18,897 nucleotides of DNA from Ornithoclostridium sp949298505 (GCA_949298505.1 CASFWW010000065.1:1-18897), one strand, 5' to 3'; shown: positions 8,865 through 14,539, counted from the first letter of the stretch. A program made the numbers and translations. The notes: generated by a model not told the origin, from the sequence alone.

Positions 8865-9062
8865 ATGTTTAAATTAAGTGATGCAGTAATGAAAAAACTG
8901 TCAAACCTTTTTACAAAAGAAGAACTGCAATTGGCGACCTGCGGAGACGTAGAAGATAATTTTGTTGCTATGGCGACCTGCGGAAGAACCAATTGTTCAA
9001 ACGATTGTGACGGTTCGTGTCGAGGCACTTGCACATATACCTGTCATCGTAACGTAAGATAA
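8865..9062 (+). CDS. Cys-rich RiPP precursor peptide with a CX3C ladder
   Basis: This 65-residue peptide has a Cys-free, helical-looking N-terminal leader (residues 1-23, amphipathic with a F-T-K-E-E-L segment) and a Cys-rich C-terminal part with seven Cys: 26, 39, 44, 48, 52, 56 and 60. The last five sit at exact four-residue steps (CX3CX3CX3CX3C), rich in Gly, Ser, Thr, Asp and Asn, and the peptide ends with a basic tail. The motif A-T-C-G occurs twice, 13 residues apart. Leader plus evenly spaced Cys beside a radical SAM/SPASM enzyme is the hallmark of sactipeptide/ranthipeptide (SCIFF-like) precursors, in which Cys sulfur is joined to acceptor carbons as thioethers. It has a strong ribosome binding site and a perfect promoter, and its stop overlaps the maturase start by 1 nt (TAATG), indicating translational coupling. 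No Gly-Gly cleavage site is clear, so leader processing is unknown. A metal-binding peptide is a less likely alternative. Confidence 0.88.
   Translation: MFKLSDAVMKKLSNLFTKEELQLATCGDVEDNFVAMATCGRTNCSNDCDGSCRGTCTYTCHRNVR
8932..8984 (+). repeat. 14-nt exact direct repeat inside the precursor gene
   Basis: TGGCGACCTGCGGA occurs at 8932-8945 and again at 8971-8984, 39 nt (13 codons) apart, encoding the two A-T-C-G motifs. Identity at the DNA level suggests a fairly recent in-frame duplication near the leader/core border. Confidence 0.75.
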
Positions 9063-10168
9063 TGCAGGATAAACACAAAACAATAACGATAACTTTGACG
9101 CAATCATGTAATTTGAATTGCGTCTATTGTTATGAACAGCATAAATCAAAAGAAGCGATGAGCTTATCTACTGCGAAAAAGATTGTTGACAAAGAATTCG
9201 CATTAGACGACGGATTCGACGAAATCGAATTTGATTTGTTCGGAGGAGAACCATTTTTAAATTTCGGTCTGATAAAGGAAATTACCGATTATATTATTCA
9301 TTATCCGACAGATAAAAAGGTAATAATATTTATCGTAACGAATGGTACTCTTGTTCACGGAGAAATTCAAGAATGGCTGAAAGAGAACAGGAAATACGTT
9401 ATGTGCGGATTGAGTCTTGACGGCAACAAGAAGATGAACGACATTAACCGCTCAAACAGCTTCGATGATATCGATATAGACTTTTTTTTGGAACTGTATC
9501 CCGAACAGGGAGTGAAAATGACGGTATCGCCGCAGACCTTACCATTTATGGCGGAAGGAGTGATTTTTCTGCATCGGAAAGGTTTTCCCGTGTCGTGTAA
9601 TCTTGCGTATAATATCGATTGGTCAGACGGAAATAACGCAAAAATCCTGGAAAGAGAGCTGTTAAAACTCATCGATTATTATTTGGAAAATCCCGATATT
9701 GAACCTGCGTCTATCCTTAGCCTTGACATATCCAACGTTGCTTTGGATAAGGGCGTACTGCGTCCGTTCTGCGGTGCAGGCAGAGGAATGAAGGCGTATG
9801 ATGTGGACGGGGAATGTTATCCGTGCCAATTTTTTATGCCGCTCAGCGTAGGAGAAGAAAAAGCAAGGCAATCTAAAAATTTAAAATTCTATCAGGATTA
9901 TATTCCTGAATCGGTTTGGGATGAAAAATGCAAGGATTGCGTTATAAAGCAGAGTTGTCCTACTTGCTTCGGCGCAAATTATTGTAGTTCGGGCAATATG
10001 TATTATCATGACGATAATTTTTGCAAATTAACGAAAATTACCGCAAAAGCCCGTTCGTATTTCAAAGCGATGCAATTGGAAAAAGGGCAGTTAAACGGTA
10101 TGAGTGACGAGAAAAAAGCAATTCTTGTAAAAAGCATTTTAAAAATTCAAAACGAACTTATAATATAA
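9062..10168 (+). CDS. Radical SAM/SPASM peptide maturase
   Basis: A 368-residue enzyme predicted to modify the adjacent Cys-rich peptide. The canonical radical SAM motif CX3CX2C is at Cys16, Cys20 and Cys23, with aromatic Y22 before the last Cys, and the SAM-binding GGEP motif is at residues 61-64. The C-terminal SPASM-type region supplies Cys for two auxiliary 4Fe-4S clusters: Cys237, 252, 255, 290, 293, 299, 302, 308 and 321, including C-x2-C-x5-C-x2-C-x5-C. Members of this family (anaerobic sulfatase-maturase-like and SCIFF/Cys-rich peptide maturases) use a 5'-deoxyadenosyl radical to form thioether or C-C links in peptides. I see no separate N-terminal RRE-like domain; leader recognition may lie within the enzyme. 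The ATG overlaps the precursor's stop by 1 nt, so translation is probably coupled. The cassette ends at a palindromic terminator. An anSME sulfatase maturase is less likely because no sulfatase is nearby. Confidence 0.93.
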   Translation: MQDKHKTITITLTQSCNLNCVYCYEQHKSKEAMSLSTAKKIVDKEFALDDGFDEIEFDLFGGEPFLNFGLIKEITDYIIHYPTDKKVIIFIVTNGTLVHGEIQEWLKENRKYVMCGLSLDGNKKMNDINRSNSFDDIDIDFFLELYPEQGVKMTVSPQTLPFMAEGVIFLHRKGFPVSCNLAYNIDWSDGNNAKILERELLKLIDYYLENPDIEPASILSLDISNVALDKGVLRPFCGAGRGMKAYDVDGECYPCQFFMPLSVGEEKARQSKNLKFYQDYIPESVWDEKCKDCVIKQSCPTCFGANYCSSGNMYYHDDNFCKLTKITAKARSYFKAMQLEKGQLNGMSDEKKAILVKSILKIQNELII

Positions 10169-10183
10169 CTGATATCAGATTTT

Positions 10184-10222
10184 TTATGCCAGGCGTCAAT
10201 AAAACGTAAAATTCAGGCATAA
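10184..10222 (+). repeat. Inverted repeat downstream of the maturase
   Basis: TTATGCC (10184-10190) is complementary to GGCATAA (10216-10222) across a 25-nt spacer. It lies between the maturase stop and the strong terminator. It may be a 3' mRNA structure; the function is uncertain. Confidence 0.3.
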
Positions 10223-10280
10223 ATGAGTTGTTGCTTTTGTTTTAGACTTTAAACTTGAAAATGTAGGCACTTAAGAAAAG

Positions 10281-10306
10281 AAAAACCGCCCGATCGGGCG
10301 GTTTTT
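10281..10306. terminator. Perfect palindromic bidirectional terminator
   Basis: The 26-nt palindrome AAAAACCGCCCGA/TCGGGCGGTTTTT gives a GC-rich stem with a T run on either strand. It can end the plus-strand peptide operon and the converging minus-strand zinc-ribbon gene. It also marks the right border of the AT-rich peptide cassette. Confidence 0.92.
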
Positions 10307-10330
10307 ACGTTTTTATCAGAGTTAAAGATA

Positions 10331-10849
10331 TCAGAGATCCTCGTCGTCGTCGCCGTTGTTTTCGTCTTCGTCCTCATCGTCGTCTGCAACGTCGTTGATA
10401 TCGTAGTTGAAATCGTCGTCGAGGTCGTCTTTGTATTCCTCTTCTTCCTCGTCCTCTTCGGATTCTTCGTCGTCGAAGTCTTCGCTGTAATCTTCACTGT
10501 CGAAGTCTTCGTTGTCGTCGAAGGGTTCTTCGTAATCGTTCCAGGCTTCTTCGTCTGCGAGTTCGTCAAAAGAAACTTCGTTTTCATCCTTTTCTTCAGG
10601 CTGATCGTCCTTTTCGTATTCCTCGTCCGCTCCCAGCTTGCCCGCCTTGCGCGCGCAATCCGCACAGATTTTTTCACCCGGTTCGAGATAGTTTATGTGG
10701 CAAACGGGACAGAGAAGTTCGTCTTCGTCTTCATCGTCCAGGAGAGTTGCGCCTCCTATTTTCAGTTCGGCTTTGCAGACGTCGCAATAGTCCTCTTCGA
10801 CGGGAATCCAGTTGAGTTCGCATCTGGGACATTTCTTGTATTTAGCCAT
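10331..10849 (-). CDS. Acidic double zinc-ribbon protein
   Basis: This 172-residue protein has two zinc-ribbon-like knuckle pairs: Cys7-x2-Cys10 with Cys22-x2-Cys25, and Cys47-x2-Cys50 with Cys62-x2-Cys65. After about residue 75 it becomes an extreme Asp/Glu tail, with no membrane segment. Zinc ribbons often bind nucleic acid or protein, while a polyacidic tail mimics nucleic acid or binds basic partners, so a role around RNA polymerase or ribosomes is conceivable but unproven. I do not recognise a named family. The start at 10849 is supported by GAGGT 7 nt upstream and a consensus promoter further up. It is monocistronic and converges on the palindromic terminator at 10281-10306. Confidence 0.85.
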   Translation of the reverse strand: MAKYKKCPRCELNWIPVEEDYCDVCKAELKIGGATLLDDEDEDELLCPVCHINYLEPGEKICADCARKAGKLGADEEYEKDDQPEEKDENEVSFDELADEEAWNDYEEPFDDNEDFDSEDYSEDFDDEESEEDEEEEEYKDDLDDDFNYDINDVADDDEDEDENNGDDDEDL

Positions 10850-10910
10850 AATCGTTACCTCACAATTTTTCCTTTAACACAGGCAGAATGTCCTTGCCTA
10901 TGCGTGTAGT

Positions 10911-10939
10911 ATTATATTCACTATTTGTATGTTTGTAAA
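10911..10939 (-). promoter_or_regulatory. Sigma-A promoter of the zinc-ribbon gene
   Basis: On the minus strand, TTTACA (10934-10939) and TATAAT (10911-10916) are separated by 17 nt, about 60 nt upstream of the ATG at 10849. This is a strong housekeeping-type promoter. Confidence 0.8.
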
Positions 10940-10985
10940 CACTTTTTTATAAATTTTTTCAATTTTTACAAAGATTTTCTTTAAT

Positions 10986-11010
10986 GCGCGCGCGTCGTGT
11001 GCGCGCGCGC
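10986..11010. repeat. Alternating CG inverted repeat
   Basis: GCGCGCGCG (10986-10994) faces CGCGCGCGC (11002-11010) across a short loop, in an otherwise AT-rich stretch. The alternating purine-pyrimidine tract could extrude as a cruciform or adopt Z-form. It lies between the zinc-ribbon gene promoter and the spo0A 3' end. No T run follows on either strand, so it is a poor terminator. The rest of 10850-11192 holds only the promoter and the spo0A-end hairpins. Confidence 0.6.
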
Positions 11011-11085
11011 TCGGAATAGCAATAAAAATGCGCGTGAAATGCAGGAGAAAGCGCGCAGGTAAAATACTGAAAAGGGCGTTTGAAA

Positions 11086-11148
11086 AGAGGAACGCCGCGC
11101 CGGAAAGAGAGTGCGGCGCGGCGCAGAGGAGTACCGCTTTTGCGGCAC
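11086..11148 (-). terminator. Probable spo0A terminator region (two GC-rich hairpins)
   Basis: CGCCGCGCC (11093-11101) pairs with GGCGCGGCG (11115-11123), and on the minus strand the stem is followed by a T-rich stretch. A second hairpin (11131-11137 with 11142-11148) pairs fully only in minus-strand RNA, where a G-U replaces an A-C mismatch, which supports spo0A-sense transcription through it. The spo0A stop lies 45 nt further on. Confidence 0.55.
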
Positions 11149-11192
11149 GGGGTGTATCTTGTATTACGGGAGTGACGCAACGCGTTTTTTCG

Positions 11193-11984
11193 TCATACCG
11201 CGCCCTCCATGATCATCTTGTCCGCAAGCAGAGCGATGAATTCACCGTTGGTGGGCTTGTCGTTCGCGGAATATATCTTGATGCCGAAGATCTGGTTGAT
11301 GTTTTCGATCTTGCCGCGGTTCCACGCGACTTCTATCGCGTGTCTGATCGCGCGTTCGACCTTGGACGGCGACGTGGAGAAACTCTCCGCAATGCCGGGA
11401 TAAAGTTTTTTTGTTATGCTGTTTATGACTTCGGGGTGATCGATCGTCATTTTGATCGCTTCGCGCAGAAACTGATATCCTTTTATATGCGCGGGTATGC
11501 CCACGGATATGAATATGTTGGCGAGTTTTTCGTCAAGCGTGTGACGTGAACGGCGTATTGCCTGTCTCATTCTGGACTCGTCGTCGCGGACCGCAACAGG
11601 CGAGTATTTGACTCTCGAACACTCGATAAGGCGTTCTTTGAGCGCGCCGGAAGAAAGCGGCTTGAGCATATAGTAATCCGCGCCTGCGTTTATCGCTTTG
11701 CGTATGAAAGCGTCGCCGGTAAGCCCTGACGTCACGATGAACACCGGGCGTTTGCGCAGTTTGGAATAATCCACGTTGGCGAGCACTCCGTATCCGTCCA
11801 GATGCGGCATCACGATGTCGAGAGCAACGGCGTCCGGCGCCAGGGTCTCGATCTTGGCAATGGCGTCCAGTCCGTCTTTTGCCGTAGCTATCACTTCGAC
11901 GTCGGGGTCGCCCTCGAAAGAACGGGCGAGAGATTCAGCACATTCGCTTTCGTCGTCGGCGATTAAAAGTCTTATTTTCTGCAT
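11193..11984 (-). CDS. spo0A: Stage 0 sporulation master regulator Spo0A
   Basis: A 263-residue response regulator, close to the usual length of about 265. The N-terminal receiver has the acidic pair Asp10/Asp11, the phosphoacceptor Asp56 (in L-D-I-V-M-P), conserved Thr85 and Lys108. The C-terminal effector domain carries the Spo0A hallmark helix-turn-helix region (S-K-V-E-R-A-I-R-H-A-I-E-V-A-W near residues 210-225), followed by 'I-x-Q-I-F-G' and 'K-P-T-N-G-E-F-I'. Spo0A-P binds 0A boxes and commits the cell to sporulation. I chose the ATG at 11984: GGAGGT sits 6 nt upstream, whereas the frame start at 12008 would place that site inside the gene. The gene stands alone; in many Clostridia spo0A follows spoIVB, but here the upstream neighbour is a divergent XRE gene. 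Confidence 0.97.
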   Translation of the reverse strand: MQKIRLLIADDESECAESLARSFEGDPDVEVIATAKDGLDAIAKIETLAPDAVALDIVMPHLDGYGVLANVDYSKLRKRPVFIVTSGLTGDAFIRKAINAGADYYMLKPLSSGALKERLIECSRVKYSPVAVRDDESRMRQAIRRSRHTLDEKLANIFISVGIPAHIKGYQFLREAIKMTIDHPEVINSITKKLYPGIAESFSTSPSKVERAIRHAIEVAWNRGKIENINQIFGIKIYSANDKPTNGEFIALLADKMIMEGAV

Positions 11985-12088
11985 AATGTTACCTCCGTTT
12001 TCTGACAAAAATCATTTTATTGCAAAAATTTTCGTGCTCAAAGAAAAAACGGTGGCAAAATCGGGGATTTTATGGCGAAATTCAAGGA

Positions 12089-12117
12089 ATTATCATATTT
12101 GTAATTTTATTTTACAA
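12089..12117 (-). promoter_or_regulatory. Candidate spo0A promoter
   Basis: On the minus strand, TTGTAA (12112-12117) and GATAAT (12089-12094) are 17 nt apart and about 105 nt upstream of the spo0A start. Its -35 is one arm of the ATTTGTAA/TTACAAAT palindrome, so a protein bound there would affect spo0A. Confidence 0.5.
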
Positions 12118-12119
12118 AT
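12097..12119. promoter_or_regulatory. Palindromic operator candidate between spo0A and the XRE gene
   Basis: ATTTGTAA (12097-12104) and TTACAAAT (12112-12119) form a perfect 8-bp inverted repeat with a 7-nt spacer. A further half-site, TTGTAAT, lies at 12132-12138 and overlaps the -35 of the XRE gene. The arrangement suggests that the XRE protein binds here to control itself and possibly spo0A; this is inference. Confidence 0.5.
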
Positions 12120-12131
12120 TTTTATATTGAC

Positions 12132-12160
12132 TTGTAATATTGTGCCGGCTGTGATAAAAT
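12132..12160 (+). promoter_or_regulatory. Extended -10 promoter giving a probable leaderless XRE mRNA
   Basis: TTGTAA (12132-12137) and TAAAAT (12155-12160) are separated by 17 nt, and TG at 12152-12153 makes an extended -10. The -10 ends 6 nt before the ATG at 12167, so transcription should start at or beside the A of the start codon. No Shine-Dalgarno site is present. Confidence 0.55.
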
Positions 12161-12166
12161 AAAACC

Positions 12167-12511
12167 ATGGAATTTTGCAAGAAACTCAGGTTACTCAGAG
12201 AAGAAGAGGGAGAGACGCAGGCTCAGCTTGCTGCAAAACTCAACGTTGCTCAGTCCACCGTCGCGCAATGGGAGGCGGGAACGCGCATGCCGTCTGCGGA
12301 AGCGGTCGTGGCGCTGGCGCGCTGTTTCGACACGTCGGCTGACTTTATACTGGGGATAGTGGATGAAAGACTGCGCCTTGTGCCTTATTACAAAGATCTT
12401 TCGGACGAGGAGCAGACCTTCATGCAGGCGTATTCTCAGCTTTCCCGTGAACGTAAGAATGCGGTGGGAGAGGTCGTCAGGCTTTTTCTTTCCGATTCTG
12501 CGGAAAAATAG
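12167..12511 (+). CDS. XRE-family transcriptional regulator divergent from spo0A
   Basis: A 114-residue protein with an N-terminal XRE/Cro helix-turn-helix domain (about residues 4-60). The recognition region T-Q-A-Q-L-A-A-K-L-N-V-A-Q-S-T-V-A-Q-W-E-x-G-x-x-x-P is textbook and ends in 'S-A-D-F-I-L-G'. The C-terminal 50 residues are helical and charged (D-L-S-D-E-E-Q-T-F-M-Q-A-Y), probably for dimerisation. It is divergent from spo0A across a 182-nt region holding a palindrome, and is related in type to, but clearly distinct from, the 69-residue repressor of the peptide cassette. The ATG at 12167 has no ribosome binding site, and a promoter -10 ends just 6 nt upstream, so the transcript is probably leaderless. 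Its targets are unknown; autoregulation and influence on spo0A are plausible. Confidence 0.9.
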   Translation: MEFCKKLRLLREEEGETQAQLAAKLNVAQSTVAQWEAGTRMPSAEAVVALARCFDTSADFILGIVDERLRLVPYYKDLSDEEQTFMQAYSQLSRERKNAVGEVVRLFLSDSAEK

Positions 12512-12564
12512 GCGGGTCCCGATGAGAGCTGTTCTGAAAGAAAACTGTCAGCGGAGAAATATAA

Positions 12565-12593
12565 TTGACTACGCGTATATGCAATGATATAAT
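12565..12593 (+). promoter_or_regulatory. Extended -10 promoter giving a probable leaderless DUF1624 mRNA
   Basis: TTGACT (12565-12570) and TATAAT (12588-12593) are 17 nt apart, with TG at 12585-12586. The -10 ends 6 nt before the ATG at 12600, the same geometry as at the preceding XRE gene, and no Shine-Dalgarno site lies between. Confidence 0.65.
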
Positions 12594-12599
12594 TTTTTT

Positions 12600-13451
12600 A
12601 TGCGAAAAGAAAAGGAAAAGGCGCTGAAACCCGCAAAAAACAGAATATGGGAGCTTGATTTTCTCAGAGGCGTATGCGTGCTTCTGATGATCTTTGACCA
12701 TTTCATGTTCGACATCGGCGACATCTTCGGCAAAGAGTGGGCGGCGGTGCAGGGCACCGATTTCTTCATCGGACTGTACGAACGCGCGCTTGTATATGCG
12801 GAAAGCCCTCTGAGGCTGGTCACCCGCGATATCGTCGTCTGGATATTCGCCCTTCTTTGCGGCATCTCCTGTTCTTTTTCAAGGAGCAACCTGAAGCGCG
12901 GCATAGAGGTTGCCGTGTTCGCGTTGCTGATCACCGCGGTCACGACGTTCCTTGATATGCCCATCAAATTCGGCATACTTCACATGTTCGCGGTCGCGAT
13001 ACTTCTGTGGGTACTGATAAACTACATTGCGCGCAAAGACGCGTGGCGCACCGCGGTGATATGTCTTGCCGTCGGAATAATGATAATAATAATAAACGAA
13101 TTCTGTTCCGCGCGCTATGCGGTGGACGAGCAGGCTTTTGCGGAGAACAACGACTGGTTCTTCATAGGAGAGTGGATGCTCGGAGACTCGAGGACCTTCT
13201 ATTCGGCAGATTATTACCCGATCTTCCCGTCGGTGGGATACATGCTGATAGGCGCAGGCGTCGCGCCTCTGCTTTATCCGAAAAAGCGCTCGCTTCTGCC
13301 GTGGCTGGGAGAATACAACTGGCACGCGCCGTTTGACTTCTGGGGCAGGATCGCGATCTGGGTGTATGTGTTTCACCAGGTGGTGATAGCCGTGATACTT
13401 GCGGCGATCAGCTGGCTGTTCATCACGCCGGGCAATTTCGTTATAATATAG
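12600..13451 (+). CDS. DUF1624/HGSNAT-type multi-pass membrane protein
   Basis: A 283-residue membrane protein with about seven hydrophobic segments (near residues 20-38, 78-93, 101-117, 124-143, 150-167, 207-226 and 250-274). Its N-terminus has the family signature E-L-D-F-L-R-G followed by M-I-x-D-H (His34), characteristic of DUF1624 / heparan-alpha-glucosaminide N-acetyltransferase catalytic-domain proteins. In the eukaryotic relative a His in this region accepts acetyl from acetyl-CoA and passes it across the membrane to a sugar amine. The bacterial substrate is unknown; acetylation of a surface glycan is a reasonable guess. The start at 12600 has no ribosome binding site, but a near-consensus promoter ends 6 nt upstream, suggesting a leaderless mRNA. 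It is followed after 78 nt by the Mrp gene. Confidence 0.85.
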   Translation: MRKEKEKALKPAKNRIWELDFLRGVCVLLMIFDHFMFDIGDIFGKEWAAVQGTDFFIGLYERALVYAESPLRLVTRDIVVWIFALLCGISCSFSRSNLKRGIEVAVFALLITAVTTFLDMPIKFGILHMFAVAILLWVLINYIARKDAWRTAVICLAVGIMIIIINEFCSARYAVDEQAFAENNDWFFIGEWMLGDSRTFYSADYYPIFPSVGYMLIGAGVAPLLYPKKRSLLPWLGEYNWHAPFDFWGRIAIWVYVFHQVVIAVILAAISWLFITPGNFVII

Positions 13452-13457
13452 AAAACA

Positions 13458-13482
13458 AACACGGGCACGTAAAATCCGTGTT
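13458..13482 (+). terminator. Weak hairpin after the membrane protein gene
   Basis: AACACGG (13458-13464) pairs with CCGTGTT (13476-13482). It starts 6 nt after the stop codon but has no T run, so read-through into the Mrp gene is likely. Confidence 0.35.
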
Positions 13483-13495
13483 GAAATGAATAACC

Positions 13496-13518
13496 GAAAG
13501 AGGCGTAGCGCTTCTTTC
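13496..13518 (+). promoter_or_regulatory. Stable hairpin directly before the mrp ribosome binding site
   Basis: GAAAGAGGCG (13496-13505) pairs with CGCTTCTTTC (13509-13518), a 10-bp stem with one G-U and a 3-nt loop. It ends just before the ACGGAGG site (13519-13525). It may mark an RNA processing point, stabilise the downstream message or tune translation. Confidence 0.5.
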
Positions 13519-13529
13519 ACGGAGGCAAT

Positions 13530-14360
13530 ATGGAGTGTAATCATGACTGTTCGTCCTGCTCCTCGGCAAGTTGCGGCGAGCGCAAGGAAGAACAAAAAAA
13601 GAACGGTGCAAAAAACGTAAAGAAAGTCATAGCCGTGGTGAGCGGTAAGGGCGGCGTGGGAAAATCCCTCGTCAGCGCGCTGACCGCGAGTGCGCTCGGA
13701 AAAGAAGGCGCAAAGACCGCGATATTGGATGCCGACGTGACCGGACCTTCGATGGGCAAAGTGTTCGGCGTGACCGCCAAGGCGTACGGTAACGGCGAGA
13801 TGATCGTTCCCGCGATGACGAAGGGCGGATCAAAACTGATATCCGTCAACATGATGCTGGCAAACGAAGACGACCCGGTGATATGGAGAGGTCCGCTGAT
13901 TGCCAACATGGTCCAGCAGTTCTGGACGGACGTCGACTGGGGCGACGTGGATTACATGGTTGTGGACATGCCTCCCGGCACGGGCGACGTGCCGCTGACT
14001 GTGTTCCAGAGCCTGCCCGTTGACGGCATAATAATCGTCACTTCTCCTCAGGAACTCGTTTCGATGATCGTCGCCAAGGCGATGAAGATGGCTGCCATGA
14101 TGGACATCCCCGTGCTCGGCGTGGTCGAAAACATGAGTTACTTTGTCTGCGACGGCTGCGGAAAGAAACATTACATCTACGGAGAGTCAAGAGCGGAGGA
14201 GGTCTGCGCGAAGTACGGCGTGAAGCTTCTTGCGAGACTTCCGATCAATCCCGGATTTGCAAAACTGTGCGACGAAGGGAAGATAGAGGAAGCCGACTGC
14301 CCGGAACTTGCGCCCGTTGTGGACGCGGTGAAGAAGGCAAAGAAACGCAAGCGCGCATAA
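13530..14360 (+). CDS. mrp: Mrp/NBP35-family Fe-S cluster carrier ATPase
   Basis: A 276-residue cytosolic P-loop ATPase that binds and delivers 4Fe-4S clusters to apo-proteins. The deviant Walker A motif G-K-G-G-V-G-K-S is at residues 39-46, with the A-x-L-D-A-D-V-x-G-P-S motif following and D-M-P-P-G-T-G-D at about 146-153. The cluster-binding C-x2-C is at Cys207 and Cys210, as in all Mrp/ApbC/Nbp35 proteins. The N-terminus carries four extra Cys (3, 7, 10, 15), resembling the N-terminal cluster motif of Nbp35 and common in anaerobe versions. The DUF59 domain present in longer Mrp proteins is missing. GGAGG lies 6 nt upstream of the ATG. It could help load the many clusters of the radical SAM maturase, but nothing specific links them. 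Confidence 0.95.
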   Translation: MECNHDCSSCSSASCGERKEEQKKNGAKNVKKVIAVVSGKGGVGKSLVSALTASALGKEGAKTAILDADVTGPSMGKVFGVTAKAYGNGEMIVPAMTKGGSKLISVNMMLANEDDPVIWRGPLIANMVQQFWTDVDWGDVDYMVVDMPPGTGDVPLTVFQSLPVDGIIIVTSPQELVSMIVAKAMKMAAMMDIPVLGVVENMSYFVCDGCGKKHYIYGESRAEEVCAKYGVKLLARLPINPGFAKLCDEGKIEEADCPELAPVVDAVKKAKKRKRA

Positions 14361-14385
14361 TTATTCATTTTTATTTGTGTTTATT

Positions 14386-14428
14386 TAGAAAAAATCGTCC
14401 GCCACGGAGAGTCCGGGGCGGATTTTTT
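14386..14428 (+). terminator. Terminator after mrp
   Basis: A GC-rich stem (CCGCC about 14399-14403 with GGCGG 14417-14421), flanked by an A run before and a T run after (14423-14428), lies about 25 nt past the mrp stop. This is a good rho-independent terminator. Confidence 0.8.
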
Positions 14429-14530
14429 CATCGGAAAGGGCTGAAAAAGATTGTTTATGCGCAATTTTTGTAAAATATTCAAATATACGACAAAAAATTC
14501 AAAAAACTCTTTTAATTTATTCTTTATATA

Positions 14531-14539
14531 TGCTATAAT
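14531..14539 (+). promoter_or_regulatory. Extended -10 promoter of the ABC importer operon
   Basis: TGCTATAAT (14531-14539) is a perfect extended -10; the best -35 17 nt upstream is the weak TTTAAT (14511-14516). The leader before the ATG at 14583 is only about 40 nt, with a small hairpin (TCCGT 14558-14562, ACGGA 14567-14571) touching the AAGGAGAG ribosome binding site. The leader is too short for a T-box or large riboswitch downstream of this start site. Confidence 0.65.

Noticed and set aside
10249..10677. 142-residue Lys/Thr-rich minus-strand frame
   Set aside because: It is an out-of-frame reading of the Asp/Glu-codon-rich tail of the zinc-ribbon gene and runs through the palindromic terminator.
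11028..11549. 173-residue plus-strand frame
   Set aside because: It runs antisense into spo0A and through the spo0A terminator hairpins, with Arg/Cys-rich shadow composition.
11985..12008. Longer Spo0A start at 12008
   Set aside because: The GGAGGT ribosome site at 11991-11996 would be inside the gene, and Spo0A homologues start close to the ATG at 11984.
12879..13595. 238-residue minus-strand frame
   Set aside because: It is antisense to the DUF1624 gene and spans the mrp start. The frame is rich in Arg/His with no domain.
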